Positions 47,675 to 56,090 of a stretch of DNA of 64,000 nucleotides are shown here, piece by piece. A program made the position numbers and the translations under genes. The stretch's first letter is position 1. Every line of letters starts with the position of its first letter. The stretch is from Clostridium_AD sp050717515. Its GTDB lineage: Bacteria > Bacillota > Clostridia > Clostridiales > Clostridiaceae. The stretch covers positions 240,901 through 304,900 of the forward strand of contig NZ_JBOITL010000042.1 in the NCBI RefSeq assembly GCF_050717515.1, read 5' to 3'. The notes beneath the pieces were generated by a model. It made no database searches, was not told where the DNA came from, and saw only the letters and a program-made list of their open reading frames with translations.

Positions 47675-48142
47675 ATGGCAAAGGAAACAGGAAACAAAAC
47701 ACTAGTAGAAAATAGAAAAGCAAGACATGATTATTTTATAGAAGAAGCAATGGAAGCTGGAATAGAACTTGTTGGTACAGAAGTAAAGTCTATTAGAGCT
47801 GGAAAGGCAAACTTAAAAGATAGTTATGCAGATGTTATAAATGGTGAAGTATTTATCAAAAATATGCATATAAGTCATTATGAAAATGGGAATCAATTTA
47901 ATGCTGATCCATTAAGGGTTAGAAGGTTATTACTTCATAAAGAGCAAATCAATAGACTACAAGGATTTACATCACAAAAGGGGTTTACTCTAGTTCCACT
48001 ATCTATTTATCTTAAAAATACTAAAGTGAAAGTTAACCTTGGTGTTGTTCGCGGTAAGAAAGATTACGACAAGAGAGATGCTATGCTTGAAAAAGATGCC
48101 AAGAGAGATATGGCTAGGCAGTTCAAGGAAAGTATGAGATAA
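47675..48142 (+). CDS. smpB: SsrA-binding protein
   Basis: 155 residues. NRKARHDYFIEEAMEAGIEL and GTEVKSIRAGKANLKDSYAD form the OB-fold that holds tmRNA. The basic tail GKKDYDKRDAMLEKDAKRDM reaches the ribosomal A site. It delivers tmRNA to stalled ribosomes. ssrA lies 216 bases downstream. Confidence 0.97.
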   Translation: MAKETGNKTLVENRKARHDYFIEEAMEAGIELVGTEVKSIRAGKANLKDSYADVINGEVFIKNMHISHYENGNQFNADPLRVRRLLLHKEQINRLQGFTSQKGFTLVPLSIYLKNTKVKVNLGVVRGKKDYDKRDAMLEKDAKRDMARQFKESMR

Positions 48143-48358
48143 TAAGTAGTAATACACTTAACTTCCATAATATTAGCACTTGATAAAGCGCCTAATATAG
48201 TGTATTATTAAGACATAGACAGCAAGGCAGTAAAACATTAAAAACTAATATTTAATTCATTTACAAAAGTAAAAAAAATATAATTGCGTTATAAATATGC
48301 AATAAGATACACACAATATTGCATTGCAAGGGATTTGAATTAAATCTTTTGACAATAC

Positions 48359-48712
48359 GGGGGCGTACTTGGTTTCGACGGGGGTACGTTGCATCGAGGA
48401 AGCGAGCCGAGGGAACCTATGGACCCGCGTTAAAAAACTATTGGGACAATTTAAACGCAAACGATAATTTAGCACTAGCAGCTTAGTTCTGCTACGTCTT
48501 ACCTTTGATTACCGCGACTTAGGATAGGGCGCCGACAGCGGTGAACCGAGTCTGGGAAAGCTTTGACCCAGAAACGGAAAATATGAAGCTACCAAAACTA
48601 AAACCCGGCCAGTAGGGGTTAAGTAGAGGGAATTTTAAAGTATTGGCTACGCTCGTAGATGCCTAGGTGTTATGGCTTTCGGACAGGGGTTCGACACCCC
48701 TCGCCTCCACCA
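48359..48712 (+). ncRNA. ssrA: Transfer-messenger RNA
   Basis: Starts GGGGGCGTACTTGG and ends CGCCTCCACCA; the 5' and 3' ends form a seven-base acceptor stem, and GGTTCGACACC is the T-arm. The tag frame at 48457-48486 begins at resume codon GCA and encodes (A)ANDNLALAA then stop, matching clostridial tags. Together with SmpB it rescues stalled ribosomes. The accessory island begins immediately after the CCA end. Confidence 0.98.
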
Positions 48713-48743
48713 TACATAAACAATGATTATTTTGATACAATGG

Positions 48744-48775
48744 AAAACCCTTGAATTCAGGGGTTTTTGTTGTTT
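48744..48775 (+). terminator. Terminator downstream of ssrA
   Basis: aaaaccc-tga / tca-ggggtttt stem with TTGTTGTTTTTT. Confidence 0.7.
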
Positions 48776-48840
48776 TTTGGAGATTTTAGAGCAGAAATTT
48801 TTAAGGTTTTGAGGTTAAAATTTATGATTTTTATATTTTG

Positions 48841-48896
48841 GATGCACACCCCTATGGACTTTTATTAGGGGGTGTGCATTTTTAGGTTGGGGTGTG
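48841..48896 (+). repeat. Hairpin plus extra half-copy of a GGGTGTGCA repeat
   Basis: atgcacacccct / aggggtgtgcat form a terminator-like hairpin ending in TTTTT, and a third copy ggggtgtgcac-ttttt follows 10 bases later. It looks like duplicated terminator debris at the island's left edge. Confidence 0.5.
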
Positions 48897-49028
48897 CACT
48901 TTTTAGCGGATAAGATATAATTAATCATTAATTGTATAAGAAGCATTGCTAGAACATCTTTAAAAAGTATATAATATTATGTAAGAAATGGTAAAATACA
49001 AAGATGTTGTATGAAGGAGCTTAAGATT

Positions 49029-49229
49029 ATGTCTGAATCAAAAACAACAGCCCAAGGCTATATTAACAGGAATAAACAGAAAAATTTAGGGTGCACATAT
49101 GAGAAAGGTTCGGATTATGGACAGTATTTTTATATATTAGAATGTCAGCATTGTGGGAAAAAATATAAAAGTAACGGCTCTGATATCTTTCAAAGAAAAT
49201 GTCCAGCATGCCAAGGTGGTAATCCTTAA
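49029..49229 (+). CDS. Small zinc-ribbon protein
   Basis: 66 residues from the ATG at 49029, with AAGGAGC about 9 bases upstream; the ATG at 49011 lies before that site. Two cysteine pairs (CQHCGKKY and KCPACQGG) suggest a zinc ribbon. The rest is basic and hydrophilic (NRNKQKNLGCTYEKGSDYG). It could bind nucleic acid. It stands alone between ssrA and hamB, followed by a terminator at about 49339. Confidence 0.6.
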   Translation: MSESKTTAQGYINRNKQKNLGCTYEKGSDYGQYFYILECQHCGKKYKSNGSDIFQRKCPACQGGNP

Positions 49230-49337
49230 GATATGTTTCCATGGACTGCGCATGTTGAGACAGTTGTGAGGATAGTAAAGAAATAGGCTGATATCAAAGG
49301 GCTCGAGGATTTTAAGTAAATATTGAAGTGTGTTTTA

Positions 49338-49375
49338 TGTTCCCTCAGACTACGGTTTGGGGGAATTTTTGTTTG
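49338..49375 (+). terminator. Terminator after zinc-ribbon gene
   Basis: ttccc-c / ggggaa stem closing ttccctcagactacgg...gggggaa, then TTTTTG. Confidence 0.5.
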
Positions 49376-49455
49376 AGATGGTCTAACTTTTATGCAGGAC
49401 TATGAAGTTTTGCGTATTTGTTTAGTTAAGCGTTATAGGGATACTTAATAAAAAT

Positions 49456-49497
49456 AAGGACAGTTAGTTGCTGATAAAACAACTAACTGTCCCTATT
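49456..49497. repeat. REP-like palindromic element, copy 3
   Basis: aaggacagttagttg / caactaactgtccct with a 9-base centre. Its ends match copies 1 and 2 (GGACAGTTA / TAACTGTCC). Placed just after the hamB stop, it may terminate hamAB. Confidence 0.65.
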
Positions 49498-49514
49498 TTG
49501 TCACTGAATTTTAT

Positions 49515-52124
49515 TTAAAAGAGTATAAATAGTTCAGGTATATTATATTGAATATCTGTTGTTTCATTGCGAACACTAATACTATTACAATCTAAAAGGG
49601 TACGTCTTAATTTAACTTCATTATTTGGTAGCATTACAACATATTCAGCTTTATGATGCTTTATATATGTAGCTGTTTCACGTGAGAAACCACTGCGTTG
49701 AAGCATTATTGTTAATGGATTTGTGGTTCCATATTCTACATATTCATACCAATCATTAGGTATGGTTTCTACTTGTTGAAATCTTTTATATTCGCTTGAA
49801 AATCGTAAAAAGTAATTTGAAATACTAAAAAGTATAACATTTTGAATGACGTTAAGTGTATCAGAAATTACAATATTTCTGTGATAAAGAGAATTGATAT
49901 AAGTTACATATTCACCCTTTATTTTAATTTTAGATTCAGGGTGCTCACATTTATAGTTAATAGCTTGATTCATTATATGGCTTAAGCCCATACCCTGTAT
50001 CCATTGTGAAAGAATAACTGCATACCATTTTAACATGGCATGAGTTCCGGTTTGGCTTTTTTTACCTATTGTTTTGGGTTCGTACTGTTCCCACTTAAAG
50101 ATATGACATAAGGTCTCAAGAAAGTCTACCAATGCGTGATAATCTAGATTACCATTTTCATTTAGGGAAGGATACTTCAACCCTTTAGCAATAGCGGCAG
50201 TTAAGTTATTTGTTTGGTCAACTGAAACGTTGATATCATCATCTGGCTTGTTACCATTTTTATTAAATATAGTTTTAATTTTTTGCATATCTTTTTCATT
50301 TAGAATTGGAGCAAATTCTTTTCTTACAAGACTATCTTTATCTGTAATAATATCGCGTAGTAATATGATTGCAAATTTTCTCATTAAAGCATATGAATCA
50401 GCTGACTGGTTTTTAGGATGTTTGATAAGTTCAATATTACCTTTCAATAAGGAATCAACAATAGATTTCTTTTGACCATTTGTCAATTCTGATACAAGTG
50501 ATAATTTTTGGACTGGTACATCCTGTGTCAACAATTTTACAAATTCTTCTTTTTTTATGTTTTTTGCAAGTCTAACAAGATAAACATTACCATACAAGTT
50601 ATACTCAATTCGTCCAACGCGTCCTACTAGATTTTTAAAATCAACTGGAGTCATTTTGGTTAGTCCGATTTTATAGCTTGTGATAAATAAATTATCAGCA
50701 GGTAGATTTACCCCTTCAACAAGTGTACTAGTACAAAACATCGTCTTTATAAGGCCTTGTCGGAATAAATCTTCAATACGCATTCTAATTGCTGAAGGCA
50801 AATATCCAATATGGTAAGCTACACCTTTTGAGATGATATCAGCTAGATAATAATCTCCATGTACTTCATTTTTAATATCTTTTGCTAATGTAAGAAGGTC
50901 GTTATTGGTCTGTATGGGTTTAGCCTTAGCATATTCCAATGCTAGTTCTACTGCATGACCTGTAGAGCTACAATAAACAATATTCTGTGAATTAGCTTCA
51001 ACAAATCTGATAACATCACAAAAGGTTGCCTTATCATTTAGTTTTGTGATATTTGAAAAGGATCTTTTATAAGTATTGTAGAATTGGATATTTTTATCAA
51101 CGAAATCAATAAAAAATTTAACTTGACTTACTGGCGAAAAAGTGGAAACCATTTTATTATTCATAGATTCTGAAGCATTAGGTATTAGTTTCAAATATAC
51201 TTCTGGATTCGGTATATTGGGCGATGCAAAAATCATAATTGGTCTATTTTCTTGTTGTGCTAGCATATCAACAACTTTATAGTAGAATGCACTGCGACTA
51301 TCTTTTGCAGATATTTTGTGAGCCTCATCCACAAAAAGATGATTGATACGAAGGTTTGGGTTACTAATAAGCAGATATAGAAGTCTTTCAGGAGTTAGTA
51401 CAAAAATAAAGTTATGCTTTTGTTTTAATGCTAATGCACCAGCAGATGTTACAATGCGATAATTGTGTTCTGAAAGCAATTCCTTTAAATCATTTAGTAT
51501 TTTACTAGTAACTTCATTGATTAGAGCCTTTGTAGGAACCAGTAAAGCAAAATTTAAAGAGGCTCTATTTAATATTTGCTGCTTAATAAACATTCGCATT
51601 ACAAAAGATTTTCCCATAGATGTAGGTCCAGAATAGCTAAAGCATTGGTCTGTTAAATGGTTATAAACTTCTCTTTGTGAACGGAAAAACTGTAATTCTG
51701 GATCGGCTGGTATACTCATATAATCCATATTAAAATTGGAATATAACCTATCCATTAGAGTATTGCTTTTATATTCAGGTGTCATTTTAGTCATTCCACG
51801 AAAGTTACCTGTATTAGAAAGTACTGAACCCATATAATATTCTATAGTTTTATTGTCTGGATAAATATAATTAAGAAGTGCTACTATTTCCTGTGCCCAT
51901 ATTTTATGCTTATCAGAATTTTGTTTATCAACAGATTTTGATAGTAAATCTGCAAATCTTAAAGCATCTTCAACATTTAAAGCATTGTCGAGGTTACGAT
52001 TTTGTTTAAATAATTTTAGAGAATAGTTAAGTAAAATGTTTTCATAGAGTTCATTAAGGTATTCATTGCTATCAATATCTTTGTAAATTATTTCTCCCAA
52101 AGTGGTGTTGCGGGCTTGGCTCAT
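49515..52124 (-). CDS. hamB: Hachiman-type superfamily 2 helicase (HamB-like)
   Basis: 869 residues. Motor motifs: Walker A in YSGPTSMGKSFVMRMFI, VLTPERLLYLL, Walker B DEAH box in LFVDEAHKIS, MIFASPNIPNPE (motif III region), then TLVEGVNLPADNLF and VGRVGRIEYNLYG (motifs V and VI) of a Ski2-like helicase. A long C-terminal region (about 540-869) has no recognised domain. Its start overlaps the hamA stop by four bases (ATGA), with AGGAGGTG inside hamA. In Hachiman systems the helicase controls the HamA effector nuclease and senses damaged or phage DNA. Confidence 0.8.
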   Translation of the reverse strand: MSQARNTTLGEIIYKDIDSNEYLNELYENILLNYSLKLFKQNRNLDNALNVEDALRFADLLSKSVDKQNSDKHKIWAQEIVALLNYIYPDNKTIEYYMGSVLSNTGNFRGMTKMTPEYKSNTLMDRLYSNFNMDYMSIPADPELQFFRSQREVYNHLTDQCFSYSGPTSMGKSFVMRMFIKQQILNRASLNFALLVPTKALINEVTSKILNDLKELLSEHNYRIVTSAGALALKQKHNFIFVLTPERLLYLLISNPNLRINHLFVDEAHKISAKDSRSAFYYKVVDMLAQQENRPIMIFASPNIPNPEVYLKLIPNASESMNNKMVSTFSPVSQVKFFIDFVDKNIQFYNTYKRSFSNITKLNDKATFCDVIRFVEANSQNIVYCSSTGHAVELALEYAKAKPIQTNNDLLTLAKDIKNEVHGDYYLADIISKGVAYHIGYLPSAIRMRIEDLFRQGLIKTMFCTSTLVEGVNLPADNLFITSYKIGLTKMTPVDFKNLVGRVGRIEYNLYGNVYLVRLAKNIKKEEFVKLLTQDVPVQKLSLVSELTNGQKKSIVDSLLKGNIELIKHPKNQSADSYALMRKFAIILLRDIITDKDSLVRKEFAPILNEKDMQKIKTIFNKNGNKPDDDINVSVDQTNNLTAAIAKGLKYPSLNENGNLDYHALVDFLETLCHIFKWEQYEPKTIGKKSQTGTHAMLKWYAVILSQWIQGMGLSHIMNQAINYKCEHPESKIKIKGEYVTYINSLYHRNIVISDTLNVIQNVILFSISNYFLRFSSEYKRFQQVETIPNDWYEYVEYGTTNPLTIMLQRSGFSRETATYIKHHKAEYVVMLPNNEVKLRRTLLDCNSISVRNETTDIQYNIPELFILF

Positions 52125-53602
52125 AAGGTTACACCTCCTGTCAACAATTCATTTATAATATCCTTTTTATTTTCTATGGCGTCATTAAATGGTAAAACAT
52201 AAAAGTAGAATGAGTAGGCACACATGTTTAAATTTTTTATTTTTTGTTCAATATATGAAGCTTGTGCTTGTATAGCTAATTCCATTTTTCTCGTCGCTTC
52301 TTCGCGAAATTCAAGATTTGTATATTCCGTACCATCTAAGCCTAATGAATATCCAAGAAATACACCAAAGGCCATATCTGCAGAAACTTTACTACCTTTA
52401 GTTGGAATCAGTATTTGTTTAATTCTATTAGTTGTTTTTTCATCAAAAGTTTGATTAAAAATTGTACTTTCAACTAACTGCATTTCAGTTCTTGTCCCAT
52501 TTTTTATTTCTTTAAGTGATTCAAAAGACTTATCTACAGCGTCTTGTAAATCTCCGATAATACTAGTGGCACCAAATACCAATTGATAACAAGGGAGTCC
52601 ATTATTATCCCCGAGAGAAAGTAGGTGTATTCCGTCACTTTTACTATTGTATTGACTAGATGAAGATTTCAGTTCAAATTTACTCATAAGTTTTGGGGCT
52701 CCTAATACCTCTTCTAAAAAAGAATAAAGTAACATTTCTCCAAGTGCATCGCTAGTTCCGGTTAGCCCTTGACTCCCATTTTTATGCATTAATCTAACTG
52801 CTGACAAACCAATGCTTTCCATTTCGTCATCAAGGTAAAATTGCTCAATTTTGGCTCTTGAAAAAACATAGCTTCCAATATTTCTAAGCAAAAATTTATG
52901 TAAAGCACTAAAAGAAAATTCATTATTCACAACATCTAAATGGAAAATACGTAGCTGATGAGGATTCTTCAAGTTGAGTGTTTCGTAATGTGTTACTTCA
53001 TTAAATATGCTGTCAAAGTTTTTTCCTTTTACTGTTTTGGTTATTTCTTGCATTGGCAAAATAGGATTTACATTAAAAGAAATTGTATCTTTTTGTGATT
53101 CGAATTGTGAAACATATTCTTCTGTAATTTTTGCAATGCTGGTTTTGCCTTCTGTATTAATAACATCCTTAATTGTATATATGAAAATATTTGTCAAGAA
53201 ATCAGCCAAAACGAAAGTTTTCATATTTAAAATATCCCTTTTGGTATGGTTACACAATTTTCCTAATTGAGTTGCTTCGTCAATAGTAGTATCTGAATTG
53301 ATTATATCAAGAAGAGAAAGAACAGTCTGTTTACATTTGTTAGTATCCAACATAGGAATAATGTGCTGTTTAAAATATTCGGATACATTGCTGGCATCGG
53401 CATATATAACTTGGGATGTAATATCGTCAGAAAGATTACGCTCGCATCTAACCAAATTAGATACAGCAGTATCGTCGGTTGTTATATTATATAATTTATT
53501 TATTGACAATAGCATTTTACCGCAAATCTTCTTTTGGTTACCGCTTGGTGATTTGCACAGTACTAGTATTTTTAGAAATGAGCCAAAACAAAGTCGCTTC
53601 AT
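52121..53602 (-). CDS. hamA: Hachiman-type effector (HamA-like, DUF1837) with N-terminal extension
   Basis: 493 residues. The C-terminal ~280 residues carry the DUF1837 pattern: GEMLLYSFLEEVLGAPKLMS, FELKSSS, KSDGIHLLSLG and YQLVFGATSIIGDLQDAVDK. Upstream of it lies an extension of about 200 residues starting MKRLCFGSFLKILVLCKSPS with DDTAVSNLVRCERNLSDDI, which resembles a helix-turn-helix-like or regulatory domain. The strand where a PD-(D/E)xK nuclease usually has ExK reads GATS here, so catalytic residues may differ. GAGGAGGG lies 5 bases before the ATG. Adjacent helicase supports a two-gene defence system; AbpAB is the closest alternative name. Confidence 0.72.
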   Translation of the reverse strand: MKRLCFGSFLKILVLCKSPSGNQKKICGKMLLSINKLYNITTDDTAVSNLVRCERNLSDDITSQVIYADASNVSEYFKQHIIPMLDTNKCKQTVLSLLDIINSDTTIDEATQLGKLCNHTKRDILNMKTFVLADFLTNIFIYTIKDVINTEGKTSIAKITEEYVSQFESQKDTISFNVNPILPMQEITKTVKGKNFDSIFNEVTHYETLNLKNPHQLRIFHLDVVNNEFSFSALHKFLLRNIGSYVFSRAKIEQFYLDDEMESIGLSAVRLMHKNGSQGLTGTSDALGEMLLYSFLEEVLGAPKLMSKFELKSSSSQYNSKSDGIHLLSLGDNNGLPCYQLVFGATSIIGDLQDAVDKSFESLKEIKNGTRTEMQLVESTIFNQTFDEKTTNRIKQILIPTKGSKVSADMAFGVFLGYSLGLDGTEYTNLEFREEATRKMELAIQAQASYIEQKIKNLNMCAYSFYFYVLPFNDAIENKKDIINELLTGGVTL

Positions 53603-53635
53603 TAATTCCCTCCTCGTAAAGAATAATAGTGATTC

Positions 53636-53844
53636 TTAATCTTCTTTTAGTTCGTCTACTATATCTCCGATATTGCAATTCAGAATATAACAAATAAGGG
53701 TCAGTACCTCCATATTAACAGGCAGGTATTTGCCTACCTTAGACATAGTTGATGAAGTTAAGCTTATTTGTGTCATTAAATCTTTTTCATTATATTCTTA
53801 TCAATTAAGATTTTCCAAACTTTATTATAGCTAAATTTTATTAT
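53636..53844 (-). pseudogene. XRE-type helix-turn-helix regulator, frameshifted
   Basis: Minus-strand translation gives IIKFSYNKVWKILIDKN in one frame and EKDLMTQISLTSSTMSK then GKYLPVNMEVLTLICYILNC in the next. Joined, they make a complete 68-70-residue Cro/CI-type regulator of the family that begins MIKFSYNKLW. One base is missing at about 53790 (ATAATG where ATGAATG would restore the frame) and the expected start codon reads ATA behind a good GGAGGAG. It lies 34 bases upstream of hamA in the same direction, where an autoregulator would be. Confidence 0.75.
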
Positions 53845-53911
53845 TTCTCCTCCATTACAGGCGGATTGCATTGTCGAATATTACTATTGGGTAAATTTTA
53901 CTGTTGCAATA

Positions 53912-53990
53912 TAGATTATATCATCGCAATTTGCAAAATACAAATTTAAATCTATAATAACGAAATTCAAATTTGCAAAAGCGAATATAT
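53912..53990 (-). promoter_or_regulatory. Promoter and repeated operator-like boxes upstream of hamAB
   Basis: On the minus strand TTGTAT (53943-53938), 17-base spacer, TATAAT (53920-53915). Three TTGCAA-type boxes surround it: TTTTGCAAATTTG (about 53972-53984), TTTTGCAAATTGCG within the spacer, and ATTGCAACAG just downstream of the -10. They are candidate binding sites for the XRE regulator. Confidence 0.5.
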
Positions 53991-54071
53991 TTGTAGAAAA
54001 CAAGTTTGTTAAGTCGTAGCTAAGTGATTGTCAAGCCTGAGTCATGTAAGAAGGAGTGTAAAAATTGTATG

Positions 54072-54110
54072 CTGTTATTGTGAAGAGCAATAGCAGCTTT
54101 TTTTATTACA
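54072..54110 (+). terminator. Terminator-like hairpin
   Basis: gctgttattg / caatagcagc (one G:U) with T7. A weak ribosome-binding-like AAGGAG precedes it but no convincing gene. Confidence 0.65.
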
Positions 54111-54263
54111 TGGAGATAGTTCTCTGCAAAATATATAGAATGCTAATTTTCAAGCAGTGCAACTGTACTAGCAAGGATATGCCGAAAGGCTCCCGTTAAA
54201 AAAAACGGATGAGTTTTTTGGTGTTTTATCATGCCCTTTTCTCATTCGGGAAAGGGCATTTTT
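54110..54263 (+). promoter_or_regulatory. Structured leader of the GH-E toxin gene
   Basis: Contains gccgaaaggc (tetraloop hairpin), ccgttaaaaaaaacgg (hairpin) and a terminator atgcccttt / aaagggcat (54231-54259) followed by TTTTT. The 3' arm AAAGGG is also the only possible ribosome binding site for the ATG at 54264, so the hairpin could block both transcription and translation. I do not recognise the aptamer-like part. Confidence 0.5.
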
Positions 54264-54695
54264 ATGTTAAGAAATTACAAAACAAGCAAAAAAAACAGAA
54301 CCAATTACATTTATTCAAATATAAAGGGCAATGGTAACTCGAAGGCATACTCAAATTCAAATATCAGACCTAAATATGCTGATGGACAAGTCGAAGCTGT
54401 TTGGGAAAATGCTAAAGATGGAAATGGAAGAGTTTTTGATCCAAATATAGGTAAAGAGTTGTTTTGGGACAAAAGCAAACCAAGAACGGGACAATGGGAT
54501 ATGGGACATTTGCCTGGGGAAGAATATAATAAATTATGGAATGACTATATGGAGGGTAAATTAGATCCTGATCCTATAAAAAATAAACAAAAATTTTTAG
54601 AGAGATATAGAGATCCCAATAACTACCAACCAGAATCAATTAATGGGAATAGAAGCCATAAATATGAACAAAAATATAGTATAGTCCCCAAATAA
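54264..54695 (+). CDS. GH-E family HNH/endonuclease VII toxin domain (orphan)
   Basis: 143 residues from the ATG at 54264; the open frame extends to 54231 but that stretch is a terminator hairpin. The C-terminal ~100 residues carry the GH-E signature TGQWDMGHLPGEEYNKLWND, then RYRDPNNYQPESINGNRSHK with the conserved E and final NxxH. GH-E domains are DNase tips of polymorphic (LXG, T7SS-delivered or contact-dependent) toxins. Here the large N-terminal delivery part is absent, so this is either a displaced toxin cassette or a free-standing nuclease. Confidence 0.75.
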   Translation: MLRNYKTSKKNRTNYIYSNIKGNGNSKAYSNSNIRPKYADGQVEAVWENAKDGNGRVFDPNIGKELFWDKSKPRTGQWDMGHLPGEEYNKLWNDYMEGKLDPDPIKNKQKFLERYRDPNNYQPESINGNRSHKYEQKYSIVPK

Positions 54696-54837
54696 TGATT
54701 CTCAATTAAGTTGCGAAAGTAGTCTAAGGAGTATTGGTATTAAAAACGGTTAGCAATTTAAAAATGAGTATGACAAAAGGGTTTAACAAGGGAAAATATT
54801 CTAAAAGTCCGATAATTACTAGATGATAGTTTAATAG

Positions 54838-55093
54838 TTAAGCTGCAAATTTTATAAGTAAAGTAAATATGCTGGTTAAAGTTTGTTTATTTTCTTTAGC
54901 CCATGCATCAATATAACGACAAAATGCTCCGAGAAATACACTAACAGTAAGTTGTTTCCTAGAATAAACGATAGCATTGCTGGCATAAAAGTCATTTTTT
55001 ATTCTATCCCATACTATTTCTGTGATGGTTCTCCTTGAGTATATAGCTTTCCATTGTTCTGTTCCTCTTGGACTTGTGTATAGTGAACCTGAT
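54838..55093 (-). pseudogene. DDE transposase, C-terminal fragment
   Basis: Minus-strand translation reads GSLYTSPRGTEQWK, then YSRRTITEIVWDRIKNDFYA and FLGAFCRYIDAWAKENKQ to a stop. This resembles the C-terminal part of DDE transposases (a conserved R/E near the third catalytic acid). No start or 5' part survives, and no terminal repeats are visible. It separates the toxin fragment from the next gene. Confidence 0.55.
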
Positions 55094-55208
55094 TAATTGA
55101 GCTAAAGGCATGTCGTTATCATTGAAAAAAACAGAGAGTTAAAAAATATTTATTCTTATAACTGCAATTTTACAAGTTATAGCTATAATTGTTGAGGAGT
55201 TAAACATT

Positions 55209-55490
55209 TTGATGGATGAAGAAAAATATGAAATGCTAAAAAATGATAAGGAAGAACTTTTGTATGAATTAGCTCTTTCAATCTTTGGTGAGGATGATCT
55301 AGTCTGCAATTTAGATATTGAGTTTAAGATGAATATTATTAATGAATTTATTGATCTCGAAAAACCTGAGTTGATTGGGGGTACATATTGTTTTATAACT
55401 AATTACGTAAAGTTCCAAGACTTGCACGAAAAAGATTTAATTCAAATAGGAGAAGGGAAGTTTAAAAATTATATTTTTCTGGTAAAGTAA
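55209..55490 (+). CDS. Small acidic protein, possible toxin immunity protein
   Basis: 93 residues. GAGGAG lies 9 bases before a TTG at 55209 (an ATG follows at 55212). The protein is strongly acidic (DEEKYEMLKNDKEELLYELA, FGEDDLVCNLDIEF). No family recognised. Acidic charge and position downstream of an orphan basic nuclease toxin fit an immunity protein, but a transposase remnant lies between them. Confidence 0.45.
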   Translation: MMDEEKYEMLKNDKEELLYELALSIFGEDDLVCNLDIEFKMNIINEFIDLEKPELIGGTYCFITNYVKFQDLHEKDLIQIGEGKFKNYIFLVK

Positions 55491-55599
55491 GAAATAGTAA
55501 GTACTGATAAAAAATAAATTTCTTTAAAGTAAAGACTAACTATTTAAAATACACGGTGGATCTCTTATTTAAAGGCATTGACAAACAAATTACAAAAAT

Positions 55600-55915
55600 T
55601 ATAGTGAGACATAGCAAAATCAGTAATGAAACTTAAGAGACAAAATATCAGTGGTTTTGGCATTGATTATGAATTCAGAGAGTGATGGAATTATATTATT
55701 TTTTGCTATGGCAGTGTTTGTTTTATATGCTCGGATGTAAATGTTAAGAGGGCAATCCTCATCTAGTTTTTTTGATAAGCACGCTTTGGCCCGATCTCAG
55801 AAAAAGATCTTTCTTCGCCATCAACAATACTGTGGAAATATTCTACATTTAAATTGATTATTATAAAGTACAACTGCAGTCTGCATTTCTTCACAGCTTT
55901 ATTGCCTATAATCAT
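55600..55915 (-). pseudogene. Degenerate unidentified gene fragment
   Basis: A minus-strand frame from 55915 (MIIGNKAVKKCRLQLYF, then VEYFHSIVDGEERSFSEIG) stops at 55763. Shifting at an A-run continues as KKLDEDCPLNIYIRAYKTNT. The result looks protein-like across two frames, suggesting a frameshifted gene, but I do not recognise it. The surrounding gap to 56040 shows nothing else. Confidence 0.25.
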
Positions 55916-56055
55916 ATGATAAACTTCGAAGAATTAGACCTCAAATAAATCATTTACTTCATATTCTTAGATAAACATGGCTTAAGTGAAATCCTATATA
56001 TATTGATTTCTAGTATTTTTTATTTATAATTTTGGTGTTTATGATAAAATTATTA

Positions 56056-56084
56056 TTGACAATATTTTCATAGTCTGATAAAAT
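56056..56084 (+). promoter_or_regulatory. Promoter of the dynamin-like gene's leader RNA
   Basis: TTGACA, 17-base spacer, TAAAAT; predicted start near 56091, directly before the structured leader. Confidence 0.7.
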
Positions 56085-56090
56085 TTAAAG

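Noticed and set aside
52224..53639. Plus-strand open frames across hamA
   Set aside because: They are antisense to a gene with strong ribosome binding site and family motifs and show no domain or start signal.
54065..54199. 44-codon TTG frame with AAGGAG upstream
   Set aside because: It runs through a clear intrinsic terminator (54072-54110) and two further hairpins, and its composition is not protein-like; the DNA is better explained as a leader RNA.
54231..54263. N-terminal extension of the GH-E toxin frame to the ATG at 54231
   Set aside because: These bases form a terminator stem-loop (atgcccttt / aaagggcat). The start at 54264 with AAAGGG upstream is more credible.
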